This document shows, in pieces, positions 34,510-46,100 of a DNA stretch of 64,000 nt. Under the pieces are notes generated by a model, which was given only the letters and a program-made list of their open reading frames with translations, had not been told where the DNA came from and made no database searches. The stretch is from Strongylocentrotus droebachiensis. Taxonomy: Eukaryota > Echinodermata > Echinoidea > Camarodonta > Strongylocentrotidae. The stretch spans positions 310,001-374,000 of the forward strand of contig JAVYIG010000693.1 in NCBI GenBank assembly GCA_035222895.1. Reading direction: 5' to 3'. A program made the translations under genes and the position numbers. Position 1 is the stretch's first letter; each line of letters opens with the position of its first letter.

Positions 34510-37417
34510 CCTAGATTATGATTATGGGTAATTATAATGTTAATCTTCTTCAACACGATGAGAATGCATACGTTTGTGACTTTTTGAACATGTTTATATC
34601 TTTCTCTTTATTGCCCTTAATAACTAAACCTACCAGAGTTACAGACACTTCTTCTACTCTCATTGATAACATTTTTTGTAATGTACGACCTTCATACCAG
34701 ATGCGGGTATTATAGTTTCAGATTTGTCCGACCACTTTCCAGTTTATGCAAGGATGTCTTTTGGTATGAATATGATCCGTAATATTTCTAGTAATAGATA
34801 TATTCGTAAAAGTAATCCTACCAGTATTGCTAAATTTAGAGATGAGTTGTAAGCAAGTGATTGGAGAGAAGTATTGAGTGATTATGATGTTGATAGCTCA
34901 TATGATAAATTCTTAAATACTTTCTTTTTGCTGTATGATAAAAATTTACCTTTATGTAAATGTAAAGAAATCGTAGAACAACCCCTCGATTGCCATGGAT
35001 CACTAATTCTATGTTGAGGTCAATAAATAGGAAAAATAAGTTGTACTATAAAGTATAAGATTAGTAAATCTCAGTCTTCTCATAGGAAATATACTATTTA
35101 TCGGAATTACTTCAACCCTATACGTGCTGCTAAGAAGCAGTATTACTTTGCTCAATTCCAGGCGACACATAATGATATAAAAGGGACATGGAAAGTGATT
35201 AGGAATGTTTTTAAGCCAAAGCAGAAAGCGTCTGATGTAATTAAATTAAACATTGATGGGAATGTAGTGGATGATCCAGAAGTTATTGTAGATAAATTCA
35301 ATGAATATTTTTGTAATATTGGCCAGAATTTGTCGCGTGTCATCCCAGAGTCTCAAAAAACATTTCAATCTTTTTTAGAAAACCCTAACAATAATAGTTT
35401 ATTTCTATTGCCAACGACTGTAGAAGAATTATTTGATATTGTACATTCTTTAAAGAATAAGAAAAGTCCAGGTTGTGACTTTATAACAAATGAGTTGATA
35501 AAAAATGTAATTGATGGTATTGTACAACCCCTCGTACATATATTTAATCTATCAATGCCCACTGGTGTTGTACCCATGCAAATGGAAATTGCAAAGGTTG
35601 TGCCCATTTTTTAAAAGGGTGATGCCCTTATCTTGAATAATTATCGTCCTATTTCTTTGTTGAATTCCTTTTCTAAAATTCTTGAGAAGCTAATGTATAC
35701 TCGGACGATAACATTTATGATGAATGCTAACATTTTGTCTAATTTTCAGTTTGGTTTTCGTGAAAAACACACTACCACTCATGCTATTCTACATTTGGTG
35801 GATAAGATATCCAGTGCCTTAGATGCACGCATGCATACAGTTGGTGTCTTCTACTACTCTAAAGCGTTTGATACTGTAAATCATTATATTTTAATAGATA
35901 AACTGTGCCATTATGGTGTAAGGGGAATAGCATTAGATTGGTTTAGAAGCTACTTAACAAATAGGAAACAGTTTGTTAGTTTAAATGGAATTGATTCAGA
36001 TTTGAGGGACGTCACTTGTGGGGTCCCACAGGGATCCCTTCTAGGACCGCTTTTGTTTATTGTGTATATTAACGATTTTCAACCTTCCGCAAAAATGTTA
36101 TCATTCATTTTATTTGCAGACGACTCGAGTGTATTTTTCTCTCACAGAAATCCACAAACTCTTTTGCAGACTGTAAACTCTGAGTTGACAAATGCGACTT
36201 TGTGGATTCATGCAAACAAGTTGTCTTTAAATCTTAAAAAAACTAATTATATGCTCTTTAGTAATTCCCTGAGTATATTGCCTGGAAATGTAATGTTCAA
36301 TGGTGTTGAGATTGAAAGAGTATCTACATTTAAATTTCTTGGCCTGCATATTGATGAACATTTAAATTGGAAGTACCATATTAGTAAACTTTGTAAATTA
36401 TTGTCAAGAAATACTGGTGTAATTTATAAATTGAAATCTGTGTTCCCACTGAATATTTTAGGCCTACGTATGTTGTACGGAACTTTAATTTTGCCATATT
36501 TGCACTATGGTGTGCTAGCTTGGGGCAACTCGTTCCGAAATCTCAAATGGATAAATTACTACTGGTACAGAAAAGAGTAATAAGAATTGTTTGTAATACT
36601 CACTATCTTGCGCATACAGATGTTCTTTTTTTTTTTTATAATAGTAGTGTTTTGAAAGTTAAATATATTTATCATTTACAACTAGGAGCTCTAATGTATG
36701 AATTGAATGCAGGTCTACTGCCAGTAGCCTTGGCTAGAATATTTAAGAAAAACAACCAAGTTCATAGTTATTCCACACGTCAGGCGCAAGCATATCACTC
36801 GCCTCTTGTTAAAACGCAATTTGCCCTTACTACTGTGGGGTCCACTGGACCTAGGTTTTGGAATTCCCCTGCACCAAGAATAGCGCAATCAGTCAGTATT
36901 TATGTATTTAAGCGCAAACTGAAGTTACTATATTTGAGTCGATATCGTCTAGATTTATAGTTGTGATCAATATTTAAGAAAATTAATTACTATATAGGTC
37001 AGCATAATCTACTCCCATCTCTCACATCTATTCATCTGTCTGTCTTTTGTTGTTTTTGTCTGTGTTTCAGTCCTGTTGCTCGTTGTATTTTCCTGTTTCT
37101 CTTGTTTATAGCCATTATTTAGTAGTCAGTAGATTTTATTATACTTATTTATGTTTATATTTTATCAGTTGTTTAGTTAGTTTAGTTTTGTCAGCACTTA
37201 AATGTATGCATTATTCTTATCTGACGAGTTTTGTTCTTTTAGGACGTATTCATAAGCTACTCATGAGGGACCTTAAATCCACAAGCCTTGCTTTCAACCA
37301 AGGTCACCTCATCTTTCTTTTGTAACGCCATATTCTGTAAACTTGTTATATTCATGTCATATTTGTAAAGTGTGTTATGAAAGAAAGATAAATAAAACTT
37401 GAAACTTGAAACTTGAT
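34510..37417 (+). mobile_element. 5'-truncated LINE with endonuclease remnant and reverse transcriptase
   Basis: Starts within the apurinic-type endonuclease (GNYNVNLL, STLIDNIFCN, VSDLSDHFPVYA), then linker and reverse transcriptase: KSPGCDFITNELIK, NNYRPISLLNSFSKILEKL, FGFREKHTTTHA, SKAFDTVNH, CGVPQGSLLGPLLFIVYIND, FADD, then a C-terminal region (GSTGPRFWNSPAPR) to the stop at 36,958-36,960 and a 3' UTR ending in AATAAAACTTGAAACTTGA. The catalytic Asp of KAFD and the Asp pair of FADD are present. The reading frame is broken by an early stop near 34,849, a stop at 35,612-35,614, a frameshift near 36,530-36,560 and damage in the endonuclease, so it cannot move itself. Domain order places it in the CR1/L2/Rex/Daphne assemblage; the clade is unresolved. 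The TTGAAAC microsatellite tail fits that group. Confidence 0.88.
35195..36960 (+). pseudogene. LINE reverse transcriptase frame (broken)
   Basis: Reverse transcriptase and C-terminal part of the LINE. 35,195-35,614 and 35,633-36,580 share one frame, separated by a single in-frame TAA. The last ~140 codons (36,520-36,960) are in the next frame. Confidence 0.85.
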
Positions 37418-37937
37418 TATGAATCGATGCCCGGCCATGGCGAGACAGTCATCACTTATTGGCGGGCCTAAAAGAGAAAGGGAGAGGAGAAACAATGAGA
37501 GAGGAAGGAATGAGAAAGATAATACAATTTTAAGAGAGAATAAATTACTCCCTGCCCCCCCCCCGGAAAAGAAAGGAACTAATTATTAAGGGAGAGTGTA
37601 GTACTAAGGAAATTGTGAATATCAAATATTTATTAGATGGCAAGGGAGGCAGACATCTTCTGGAATTTCAAATATTAACATTTTTCTTCCAAATGAAACA
37701 AGGGCCCTCCATCTTATGAGAATTTCAAATCTCACATTTTTCGAGCTATGATGGGAGGCCGACCTCCCTCCCGACGGGTTTTGAGATAAATTAAAATATC
37801 GAAATTATCCCAAGATGAGGAGTCAGTGGTCAGGGTGGGAGGAGATCGCCCCCCCCCCCCCCGTAACACTTGAACTTTGGGACATTTTAAAGCTAAGAAT
37901 TTTCTCAGAGTGTGAGAGACAAAACCTAATAGCTATA
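37418..37937. other. Spacer, nothing recognised
   Basis: Purine-rich GAGAGGAA words and C-runs at about 37,555-37,564 and 37,849-37,862. No gene. Confidence 0.4.
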
Positions 37938-38816
37938 CAGTGCGTCCCAGAAAAAACGAAACCGAGAAGTATCGATGTTCTATCATAACTTAATCACAAC
38001 TATAATTAATGAATGATACATATTTGGAAAGCTTAGAGTCTTCTCTTTCATGTGATGCTACTCAGATGATGCATATTTCACGCATGAGTGATTAAAAGCA
38101 ATTTGAAGGAAGGAAACCAAAAAGACATTTGGCGGGCGGTATCTGAATTTCGAAGAAAAATTCACATTTCTACAAAGTTGAGTTTCTGCCCTTTCATATG
38201 ACACCTCAATCATGAAAAATGAGCGAGGAATGACAAAGTTCTGTTTGTTCAAAGTAGTGCTTGCATTTCCATTATTTTATTAAACAAATTTGTTTTCACT
38301 GGCTGCCTGCCGTATCAATAAACGAAATTAACAAAAGACTTAACTCCGTTTCGTTGACAATCAGCCGTAGACGAGAGTCTTTATGCATGGCTGATTGTCA
38401 ACGAAACGGAGTTAAGTCCTTTGTCAAATCTGCTTTTTGCTACGGCAGGCACCCAGTGAAAACGAATTCGTAGTTACAATTATGAAAATGTAAGGGCTAC
38501 TTTAAACACACAGAACTTTGTTATTCCTCGCTCATTTTTCCTGATTGAGGTGTCATATGAAAGGGCAGAAACTCAACTTTCTAGAAATGTGAATTTTTCT
38601 TCGAAATTCAGATACCGCCCGCCAAATGTCTTTTTGGTTTCCTTCCTTCAAATTGTTTTTAATCACTCATGCGTGAAATATGCATCATCTGAGTAGCATC
38701 AACTGACAGAGGAGACTCTAAGCTTTCCAAATATGTATCATTCATTAATTATGGTTGTGATTAAGTTATGATAAAACATCGATACTTTTCGGTTTCGTTT
38801 TTTCTGGGACGCACTG
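37938..38816. mobile_element. 879-bp palindromic element with mariner-like ends
   Basis: TA dinucleotides flank CAGTGCGTCCCAGAAAAAAC at the left and its inverse (TTTTTTCTGGGACGCACTG) at the right. The two ~428-bp arms are close inverted copies along their full length and meet at a ~22-nt loop (GTAGACGAGAGTCTTTATGCAT near 38,377). TA target duplication and CAGTGCGTCCCA ends are characteristic of Tc1/mariner-type elements. There is no transposase frame, so it is non-autonomous. Confidence 0.85.
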
Positions 38817-38878
38817 TATAATACTTATGGATCCTCCACCTGCCTCCCCCCATTAACCCACCACTCATCACATCATTA

Positions 38879-39150
38879 TCAATATCTTCATGAGCTGCAA
38901 TCATCATCATGCATGATCATCACCACCATGCGTCAACATCATTATCATCATCACTGATCATCATCATCATTATCCATCATCATCATCCCCATAAACACCA
39001 CCAATCACCATCATAATCAACATCTTCATCTTCATGATCACCAATTATCATCACCATCATTATCATCATCATCACTGTTCATCATCATTATCCATCATCA
39101 TCATCATCAATTCTATCATCATACATTACCATAACCACCATCATCAGCAT
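38879..39150. repeat. (CAT)n microsatellite
   Basis: About 270 bp of CAT/ATC units with CACCAT and TTCATC interruptions. Confidence 0.93.
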
Positions 39151-40541
39151 TATAAATACATATACAATACCTTGTTTAAACCATATAATGATTACCAGTG
39201 ATATATGGGGCTATAAACAAGTTCTTCATATTCAATACAAACTGAAACAACATTTTTAGTGTCATACTTCATAATTTATTAATAAACACCATCCCACAGT
39301 AAATTGCACACAATTTTCACACTGTTATTACACACATTGCTAATGTTAAATATACATAACATTGCAGAGTAATAAAAGATGAGGTTAATGAAAAAACATA
39401 TTATCAATCTCGGCATCCACTATCAGTGATATAGCTGTAACAGATGATTTTGTCAAAATTACAATATTAAAATATCTACATTTACAACATAACAAAAAGT
39501 AAAATATGAAGCATCTCTATGTTCGACAACACAAAATCAGCCTAAAGGCTTGTTAAGATATGGCCTCTGTACAAGAGCTGCGGGGGGGGGGGGGGGGGGG
39601 GGGGGGGGGAGGGGGGGGGGGGGGGTGCTATTGTCTTTTGCTTGAGTCCTAACTTTCCAGCTTAAGAAAAAAATGAGCATTATATCTCATGCAACCACCC
39701 CCATAGAGTGGTGATGCATTTTTAGGGCAATTTAGTCATGAAAGTAAACAAGGCAAGATATTTTTTTTGAATTCGGAGAGACCATCCCCGCTGCACAAGA
39801 AAAAGACAGGTGCCCGTAGAATAGTATTCAAATAGTACTCAAGGGGTGCAGCCCCTACCTTGAATAGATACGTGAAGAATCTCTGATTCCTGGGGAGCTC
39901 TAATTCTCTGTGAAAAAATGTACAGCACTATTAGAAAGGCTCTCCCATTTATATGGTTGTTCATATATAAGGGTTGTTCATAATTTACTAAGGTCTGGAG
40001 AAGAAAACAAACAGTATATTCATGATAGCACACATAATGTTAACGACCATGACATGTAGGTGAGTAACTAAAAACACTTAATAAACATAACTAGCAAAAA
40101 ACTGCAAGATACAATGATTGTTGTACAAAATACATCAATCTGAAAAGTGAGGGTACAGAGAGGACAGAAATTAAGAAAAACACATGATAAATCTAACGGG
40201 AAAAAACATGATAAATGCAAAACTAAAGACAAAAAATAGGCCGAGAAGAAAACAGGGAGGTATCAAAGAAGGTGAAAGGAGAATGGTGAAACAAAAAAAA
40301 TCTTGTGACTATTATTACATCTGAACATTCATTCATTATCATTTTCCCTAAAGTTACTGTTGTTAGAAAATTCAGGAATACCATTGCTTAAATTGAATGT
40401 ATTGTTCTTCTGAACTTGAACCTTCAAAAGAGGGATAAATAGAATACTTATTCACAAAGCTATATCTGTTAATAATACAACATATCTGATAATTTCATAC
40501 AAGATGTAAAACCCTCTTTTTGTTATTCACACTGTCATCTG
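39151..40541. other. Gene-free stretch with poly-G run
   Basis: A run of over 40 nearly uninterrupted G at 39,582-39,625 (one A) may be a collapsed or unstable sequence region. Nothing else was recognised. It could contain the distal NCS-1 3' UTR. Confidence 0.4.
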
Positions 40542-40736
40542 GATCCGGGCTAACTCGGACCAGGGGACAACTCGGCCCAGCTGCAAAAAAGGTCATTTTT
40601 TGTCATTTTACCCTAACTCTAACCCTAACTCTAACCCTAACCCTAACCCTAAACCTAACCCTAAAACTAAACATGCTAAAAATGACCGTTTTCGCATCTG
40701 GGCCGAGTTGTCCCCTGGTCCGAGTTAGCCCGACTC
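40542..40736. mobile_element. MITE with telomere-like (CCCTAA)n core
   Basis: Inverted ends of ~55 bp: GGGCTAACTCGGACCAGGGG and ACAACTCGGCCCAG at the left are perfectly mirrored at the right. Between them lie about ten CCCTAA/CTCTAA/CCTAAA units (40,609-40,671). Flanked by a perfect 10-bp direct repeat CTGTCATCTG at 40,532-40,541 and 40,737-40,746. A 9-10-bp duplication is typical of Mutator-like elements. Confidence 0.85.
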
Positions 40737-40773
40737 CTGTCATCTGAATTACTGTTCTACCATCAAGACTACT

Positions 40774-40923
40774 GGGACCTGCTTCACAAATCCTTTTTTC
40801 AATGACAAATGACAAAAATCAGTGACAAATCTGCAGATAACTAATCAGAAGCGAGGATTTCAGTAGCTTATAACAAAAGCGTTCATTTATCACTGATGAC
40901 AAGATTTGTGAAATGGGGCCCAG
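40774..40923. mobile_element. MITE (TTTCACAAAACTTGTCATC family), copy 2
   Basis: Ends GGGACCTGCTTCACAAATCC / GATTTGTGAAATGGGGCCC, with internal CAATGACAAATGACAAAAATC. Same family as 24,849-25,013 and 48,331-48,480. Confidence 0.82.
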
Positions 40924-41349
40924 GTGTCAGCCTAATTGATTGCAAATACATGGGAATCAGTGACTAAAAAACAGTACTTTCAAGGCACTCTCTTCCTAGG
41001 TAGGTACTCCAGAGTACCGGTAGTAATTATATAATATATTTGACATTGAAGGAATACAATTGAACATATAGAATACAATACATTATTGCAATAGAAATGC
41101 AGACAAAAACAAAATGATAAAATTCAATGGTGAATATCAATAGTATACATGTACATGGTATCTGCGAATGTTTTGTGCAAGTTTGTAAATATTTTCAATA
41201 TGAAATAAATATATAAATGTATATGTACATGTGTTTATGTATGTATGGCTATTTTGAGCAAGATTCACCACTTACAACGTTTGCTTCAGGTGGAAAATCA
41301 ACCCTTTCTTTTCTGATGATCAAATAAAGATGAGATTACATTCACTTAA

Positions 41350-41726
41350 AGTGACTCGGTACAATTGCCTCAGATTCTGAAACAAAATCCTGGATTTAGC
41401 TCATGCTGCAATCATAATTATAAACCTTTAGTTCAGTCAGGAATCCCATGACTTTTAAAAGCTGATCGCCTCTCTGATTATCAAGAAATTTATGATCGGA
41501 AATTGAAATTTCATTTTTTGTTTTCCTAACGGTTTTTATAACACTACAGTCTATTGGGGAAAACAAGTATGGTAAAACCGGTCACTCAAAGATTTTTACT
41601 TTTTTGAGGCACTTCATGATCATTTTGAAGCACAATTTTTTAGGGCTTCAATAAGTACACCATATCACAGACACTGATAACACATAGGGCCATGCATCTC
41701 AGATTTAACATTGTTAAATGATGCCT
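41350..41726. mobile_element. TTAA-flanked MITE (AGGCATT family), copy 2, inverted
   Basis: TTAA at 41,346-41,349 and 41,727-41,730. Near full-length match in opposite orientation to 27,563-27,919. Confidence 0.82.
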
Positions 41727-42039
41727 TTAAGACACGAGTGGCGTGCCATGAATTATCAGGTCAGAATACAGTAATTAAAGTTACTCAAAATATTTTGTTT
41801 GGCTGAAAAAAAAAAAGACTTATTCTAATCCCTGCACCCTTTGGTGTATGTTTACATCTTTTTTGTTGTTGAATAAAATACAACTTACAATCAACAAGTC
41901 TGATGTTGTTGAACAATATGTTTGCGCAATTTCTGTGGGCACTTAGGTTTTTTAAGAGTGCATAATAGACATAATAAACTTAAAATCACTCATATAATAG
42001 CAGTGCTAATGTTAACAACTAATAGGCAATAGGACATAT

Positions 42040-42275
42040 CATCCGCCTGTTATATGTTATAGTATTTCAATATTCATGATGCAAATTGTATACATTAGTT
42101 GTTGCTTGGTCAGAAATTTGTTGTGGCTTGTCTTTTCTAACAACACGTAATGCAAGCAATCTGCATTCTGACTATTAAAATACAATTATTCATAACAGGT
42201 GAAAGGAATACTTCATAACAAGGCACTTAACACAAACATAAGCATTACATTTAATTACACTATGAAAATGGCAAA
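42040..42275. mobile_element. Diverged relative of palindromic MITE 16,000-16,312
   Basis: Shares GCAAATTG.ATACATTA, ACAATTATTC with CAGGTGAA, AAGGCACTTAA and ATTACA.TATGAAAATGGC in the same order. The central TTGTTGCTTGGTCAG / CTAACAACACG hairpin is also conserved. Confidence 0.6.
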
Positions 42276-43033
42276 CAGTACCCAAAAGGGTCTGTAATTT
42301 ACTTTCAGAAAGAAAAGTAACTTTCATTTTGCTTAAAACTAAAAGAAATAGGCATATTGTCTACTGGCTTTTATCTTATGGACTCTTCCACATGAGCTAA
42401 ATGTACATGGCCTAACTGAGCTCAGGGAATTTCTTTGCATACATGGCAGAAGAGTGTGGATGGATGCGGTTATGATTTTTTTTTTCTTTTTAAGAATAAC
42501 ACATTCCAGAGTTTTCACCCTCAATTCTTGATTAATTTTCGGGATTGCAAGACCTCTCAATGTGATTTACAATACAATCACAGAAACATTTCTGCAACAG
42601 ACCAGACCGTTCACCAACCAAATTAATAACAGTGATATGGTAATTCCTTCAGTAACCAAAACTGAATAGATAAGACACATGACAAAGTATTTTTTTGTAC
42701 GCCCTACTGTCTGAAACTGTTAACATGAAGTATTTAACACTTCTTTGATTATGCAAACTTTGAATGCACAGGAGAAAGCACATGGTAAAACTATATTTTC
42801 TGTATACAGAAGTGTCCCCCTTGGCGATCAAAGAATGTAAATTCCATGCACCACTTATAACGAATCCCGGAAATGATGTCCACGACCCTTTCTGTTAACG
42901 GTCTGCTCTGGAAATAAAAAGTTAGCACCTGATGATTCTGCTGAGCTTGATGAACAACAAGGAATGTTTAATGAAGCACACTGTGCGAGATGCCCTCTTG
43001 TGGTGAAATGATGGTAAGGTTCTGGGTTTGCGC

Positions 43034-43132
43034 TCATACCAGTCCATCATAGAGCGATAGAGCTTGGACGATGGACGGATCCTTCCTGGAGCCATCCAGA
43101 AACTCTTCTTTGGATATCTGATTGTCTCGATT
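43034..43132 (-). CDS. NCS1: NCS-1 exon 7 (EF4, C-terminus, stop)
   Basis: Acceptor TTTCCAG, phase 0. Encodes [20 protein letters not shown] and [12 protein letters not shown], stop TGA at 43,034-43,036. With DK from exon 6 the EF4 loop is [12 protein letters not shown]. Confidence 0.95.
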   Translation of the reverse strand, partial: NRDNQISKEEFLDGSRKDPSIVQALSLYDGLV

Positions 43133-46100
43133 CTGGAAACGTTAATTAGAGAGAGAGAGAGAATAAAAGAGAAAACATTACATATGTCCCTCAGATAGGG
43201 TGTTTAATGCAGCCCTCTGAATTGCTTATAAGGCAGCTCAGTGTAATGTGACAACAGCTTAGTTGCTCTGGACATAGCTTGAGGATGCTACGCAGTAATG
43301 GTCGCGTCCAACTTAGCTGCACAGGGCCAGCTGGTCCTGTATGATTTACCATGAACAATACCAGGAGCTCCAGGCATTGCGTGCATTACTGCTGAACATC
43401 CTTATAGTACCCAGTATCAGATTTATACTTTAAAACATATACATTTTGAATCAACATGTGCACTGTATAATTAGTTCTTAGTTGCAAAGCCCGGAAGAGG
43501 AATAACTTCCTATTAGCCCGGGTGAAGAGTGGCAAATGTAGATAAATGTCTTGCCAAAGGACCTCGATGCAATGGTTGGGACTCGGCCCACGAACCATAG
43601 GATCCACAGTCCAGTAACATATCCACTAGACCAAGACACCTCTACTAATTACAAGTTGGTTTGTTTGTTTGTTTTACCTGACTGCTAATAAAGCATGTCT
43701 TTGCTTTTAAGTTAAGCAGCCAGGGGACCAACAGCTTAAGTCCTCTCTGAGGGACTTGGTAATGAGGATTAATGCCTTACCAAAGGGCACTAGCAAATCG
43801 ACTTGGTTTCAAACCCGGGACCTCCCGGTTACGAGACCAACAGCTCTACCACTGAGCCATCGCGTCTATAATCATATGTATCACTCTGTTTATAATGATA
43901 TACAGTGAAACCTGTCTATAAAGACCACCCAAGGTAGACAAGAAAAGTGGTCTTTACAGGCAGGTGGTCATTATATACAGGTTCCTTTAGTACATGTTTC
44001 AATGAGAAACCATTTTCAGGGGAAACAAAAAATGTGGTCTTTGTAGACAGGTGGTCCCTAAAGCAGGTTTGACTGTACCTTGTCCATGAGAGCGAATATC
44101 TTGTCGACTCTCTTCTCCGGTGTATTCTCGTCCTCTGGAAGCTGCACCATGTTGCCCACCATCTGATAGATGGCCTCTACGATGCTCAGCATCTCACGTC
44201 TGGTGATCGTACCATCCCCATCAAGGTCATACAGACGAAATGCCCCTGAAACGTAAACGATAAAACACAATCAGTGATTGATCACATATTGTTTTTCAAA
44301 TTGGCAACAATAATATTTTTTCTTTCATTGCTAGAATGACAGAATATAATGATGCAATGTCTTTGAAAACAATATACATGTACATACGGTAGTCGAGAAT
44401 GTTGTCGAAAATATGTAAAACTCACAATCAGTGAGTTTAACCCTTTCAGGACAGGATTTATTTTGGGGGCTAAATTGATCACATAATTGTTCTTTAAATT
44501 GGCAACAATAATATTTTTCTTTCATCGCTAGAATGATAGAATATAATGCAATGTCTTTGAAAACAATAACCATAGGCGAGAATGTTGTCAAAATATTTTT
44601 AAAAATTGTCAGTTTTTATTGAAGAACAATGATTTAATTACCTCAACCTGTTGTCAATTTAAATAATAATACACACAAAGACACACACAACATTGTATCT
44701 AATTTACATTTGGAAGTATCTTGCCATTTTAAACTTTTTTATGACCAAAAAAATCTAACAAAACTATTTTTTTTCAATTGAAAAGGGAATTTGTAAGTAA
44801 AATTGACTTACAAGCATCATTGAATCAAATTAATGTTTTGTAAAAAAAATAATACAGGCAAACAGGGATAAGAGCTTTCATCCTTTTGACAAGCTGGAAA
44901 TAAAAATGTAAATTGTCATTGTATACTGATAAAGCAGCATTTTTTAATTTGAACTTACAATTTAGTTTTTCATCGATGTTCCCTCTTGATGTAACAGATA
45001 GAGCTTGGATGAACTCCTCAAATTCAATCTCCTCATCCTGGTTAAATGAAAAAAATAATCAAAATAAATATGTCTCTTTTAATTTTTAGTTAGGACTCAA
45101 GCATACATGTATAAAACTAATGAAGCCATAACGAATGATAATTATTGGGACAGAAGCACATACAATATTTTACTTTCTAAGAAATAAACACTTTGTAAAT
45201 CTTCATGGACAATGTAACACATTTTTACAAAAAACAGCTTTATATTCAAGTGGAGAACCTCAAACAAAATAACAAGTTCGTTTTCGGAACTATCTACATA
45301 GTACATGTATATAGCCTCTACTTTCTACTGACAAGTGACAACTATTACATGAACTTTTGGAATATAAATGACATAATGGCCCTGACACTCTCTTCTCCAA
45401 GGTGACACTACAGAGACGAACTTAAAATCTAGTGTTATGTATCAACAGTTTTCTCATTTCATAAAAAGAACAAACTTACACCCACGACATCCCCCCCCCC
45501 CACACACACACAACTTGAGAAACAATCGACCTGTTCAAAGTGACACTAGAGAGGGGAACTTAAAATCTAGTACAGTGTATTATGATTCAAAGTTTTCTCA
45601 TTTCATAAAAACCACACCTACATGTACATGTACTGTATATCCATGATACACACACCCCCATAAAAGTTCAAGAGACACTTTACTGTTTAATAAGGCGACA
45701 TAAGACAGCCTTGTGAGACACTTGACTGGGTTGTAATTGTTACAGAGCTTAATAATAATAATCACTTGAGAAGATTAATGTCTACATTCTTCAGACAGCA
45801 AATCTACTGTAACCAGGGAACGATCTTCACAAAGACCATGGTCGCCTAGCAACCAGATTGGTTTTCTATAGCAACACAGGTTTATTTTCTTGAACTCTTT
45901 GGAGTTTTCAAGTACTTTTTTTTTCTTGATTGTGTGTCTCTGAAGTGTTCTGTTTGTGCGGTTAATTAAGGGATTCACAGGAGCTGGTTTCCATTAACCT
46001 CTAGCTTTTTTCTATATCAAAATACAATCAGGATTCTTCTGTTTGTAATTGTTTATAAATTACTACCCTAGAGGGCCTAGACCCAAAACCTTAGAATACT

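Larger units (their letters stand above)
40924..43033 (-). other. NCS-1 3' UTR and downstream flank
   Basis: Follows the NCS-1 stop codon on the minus strand. No polyadenylation signal could be chosen confidently. Contains a TTAA-flanked MITE and a palindromic MITE relative. Confidence 0.4.
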
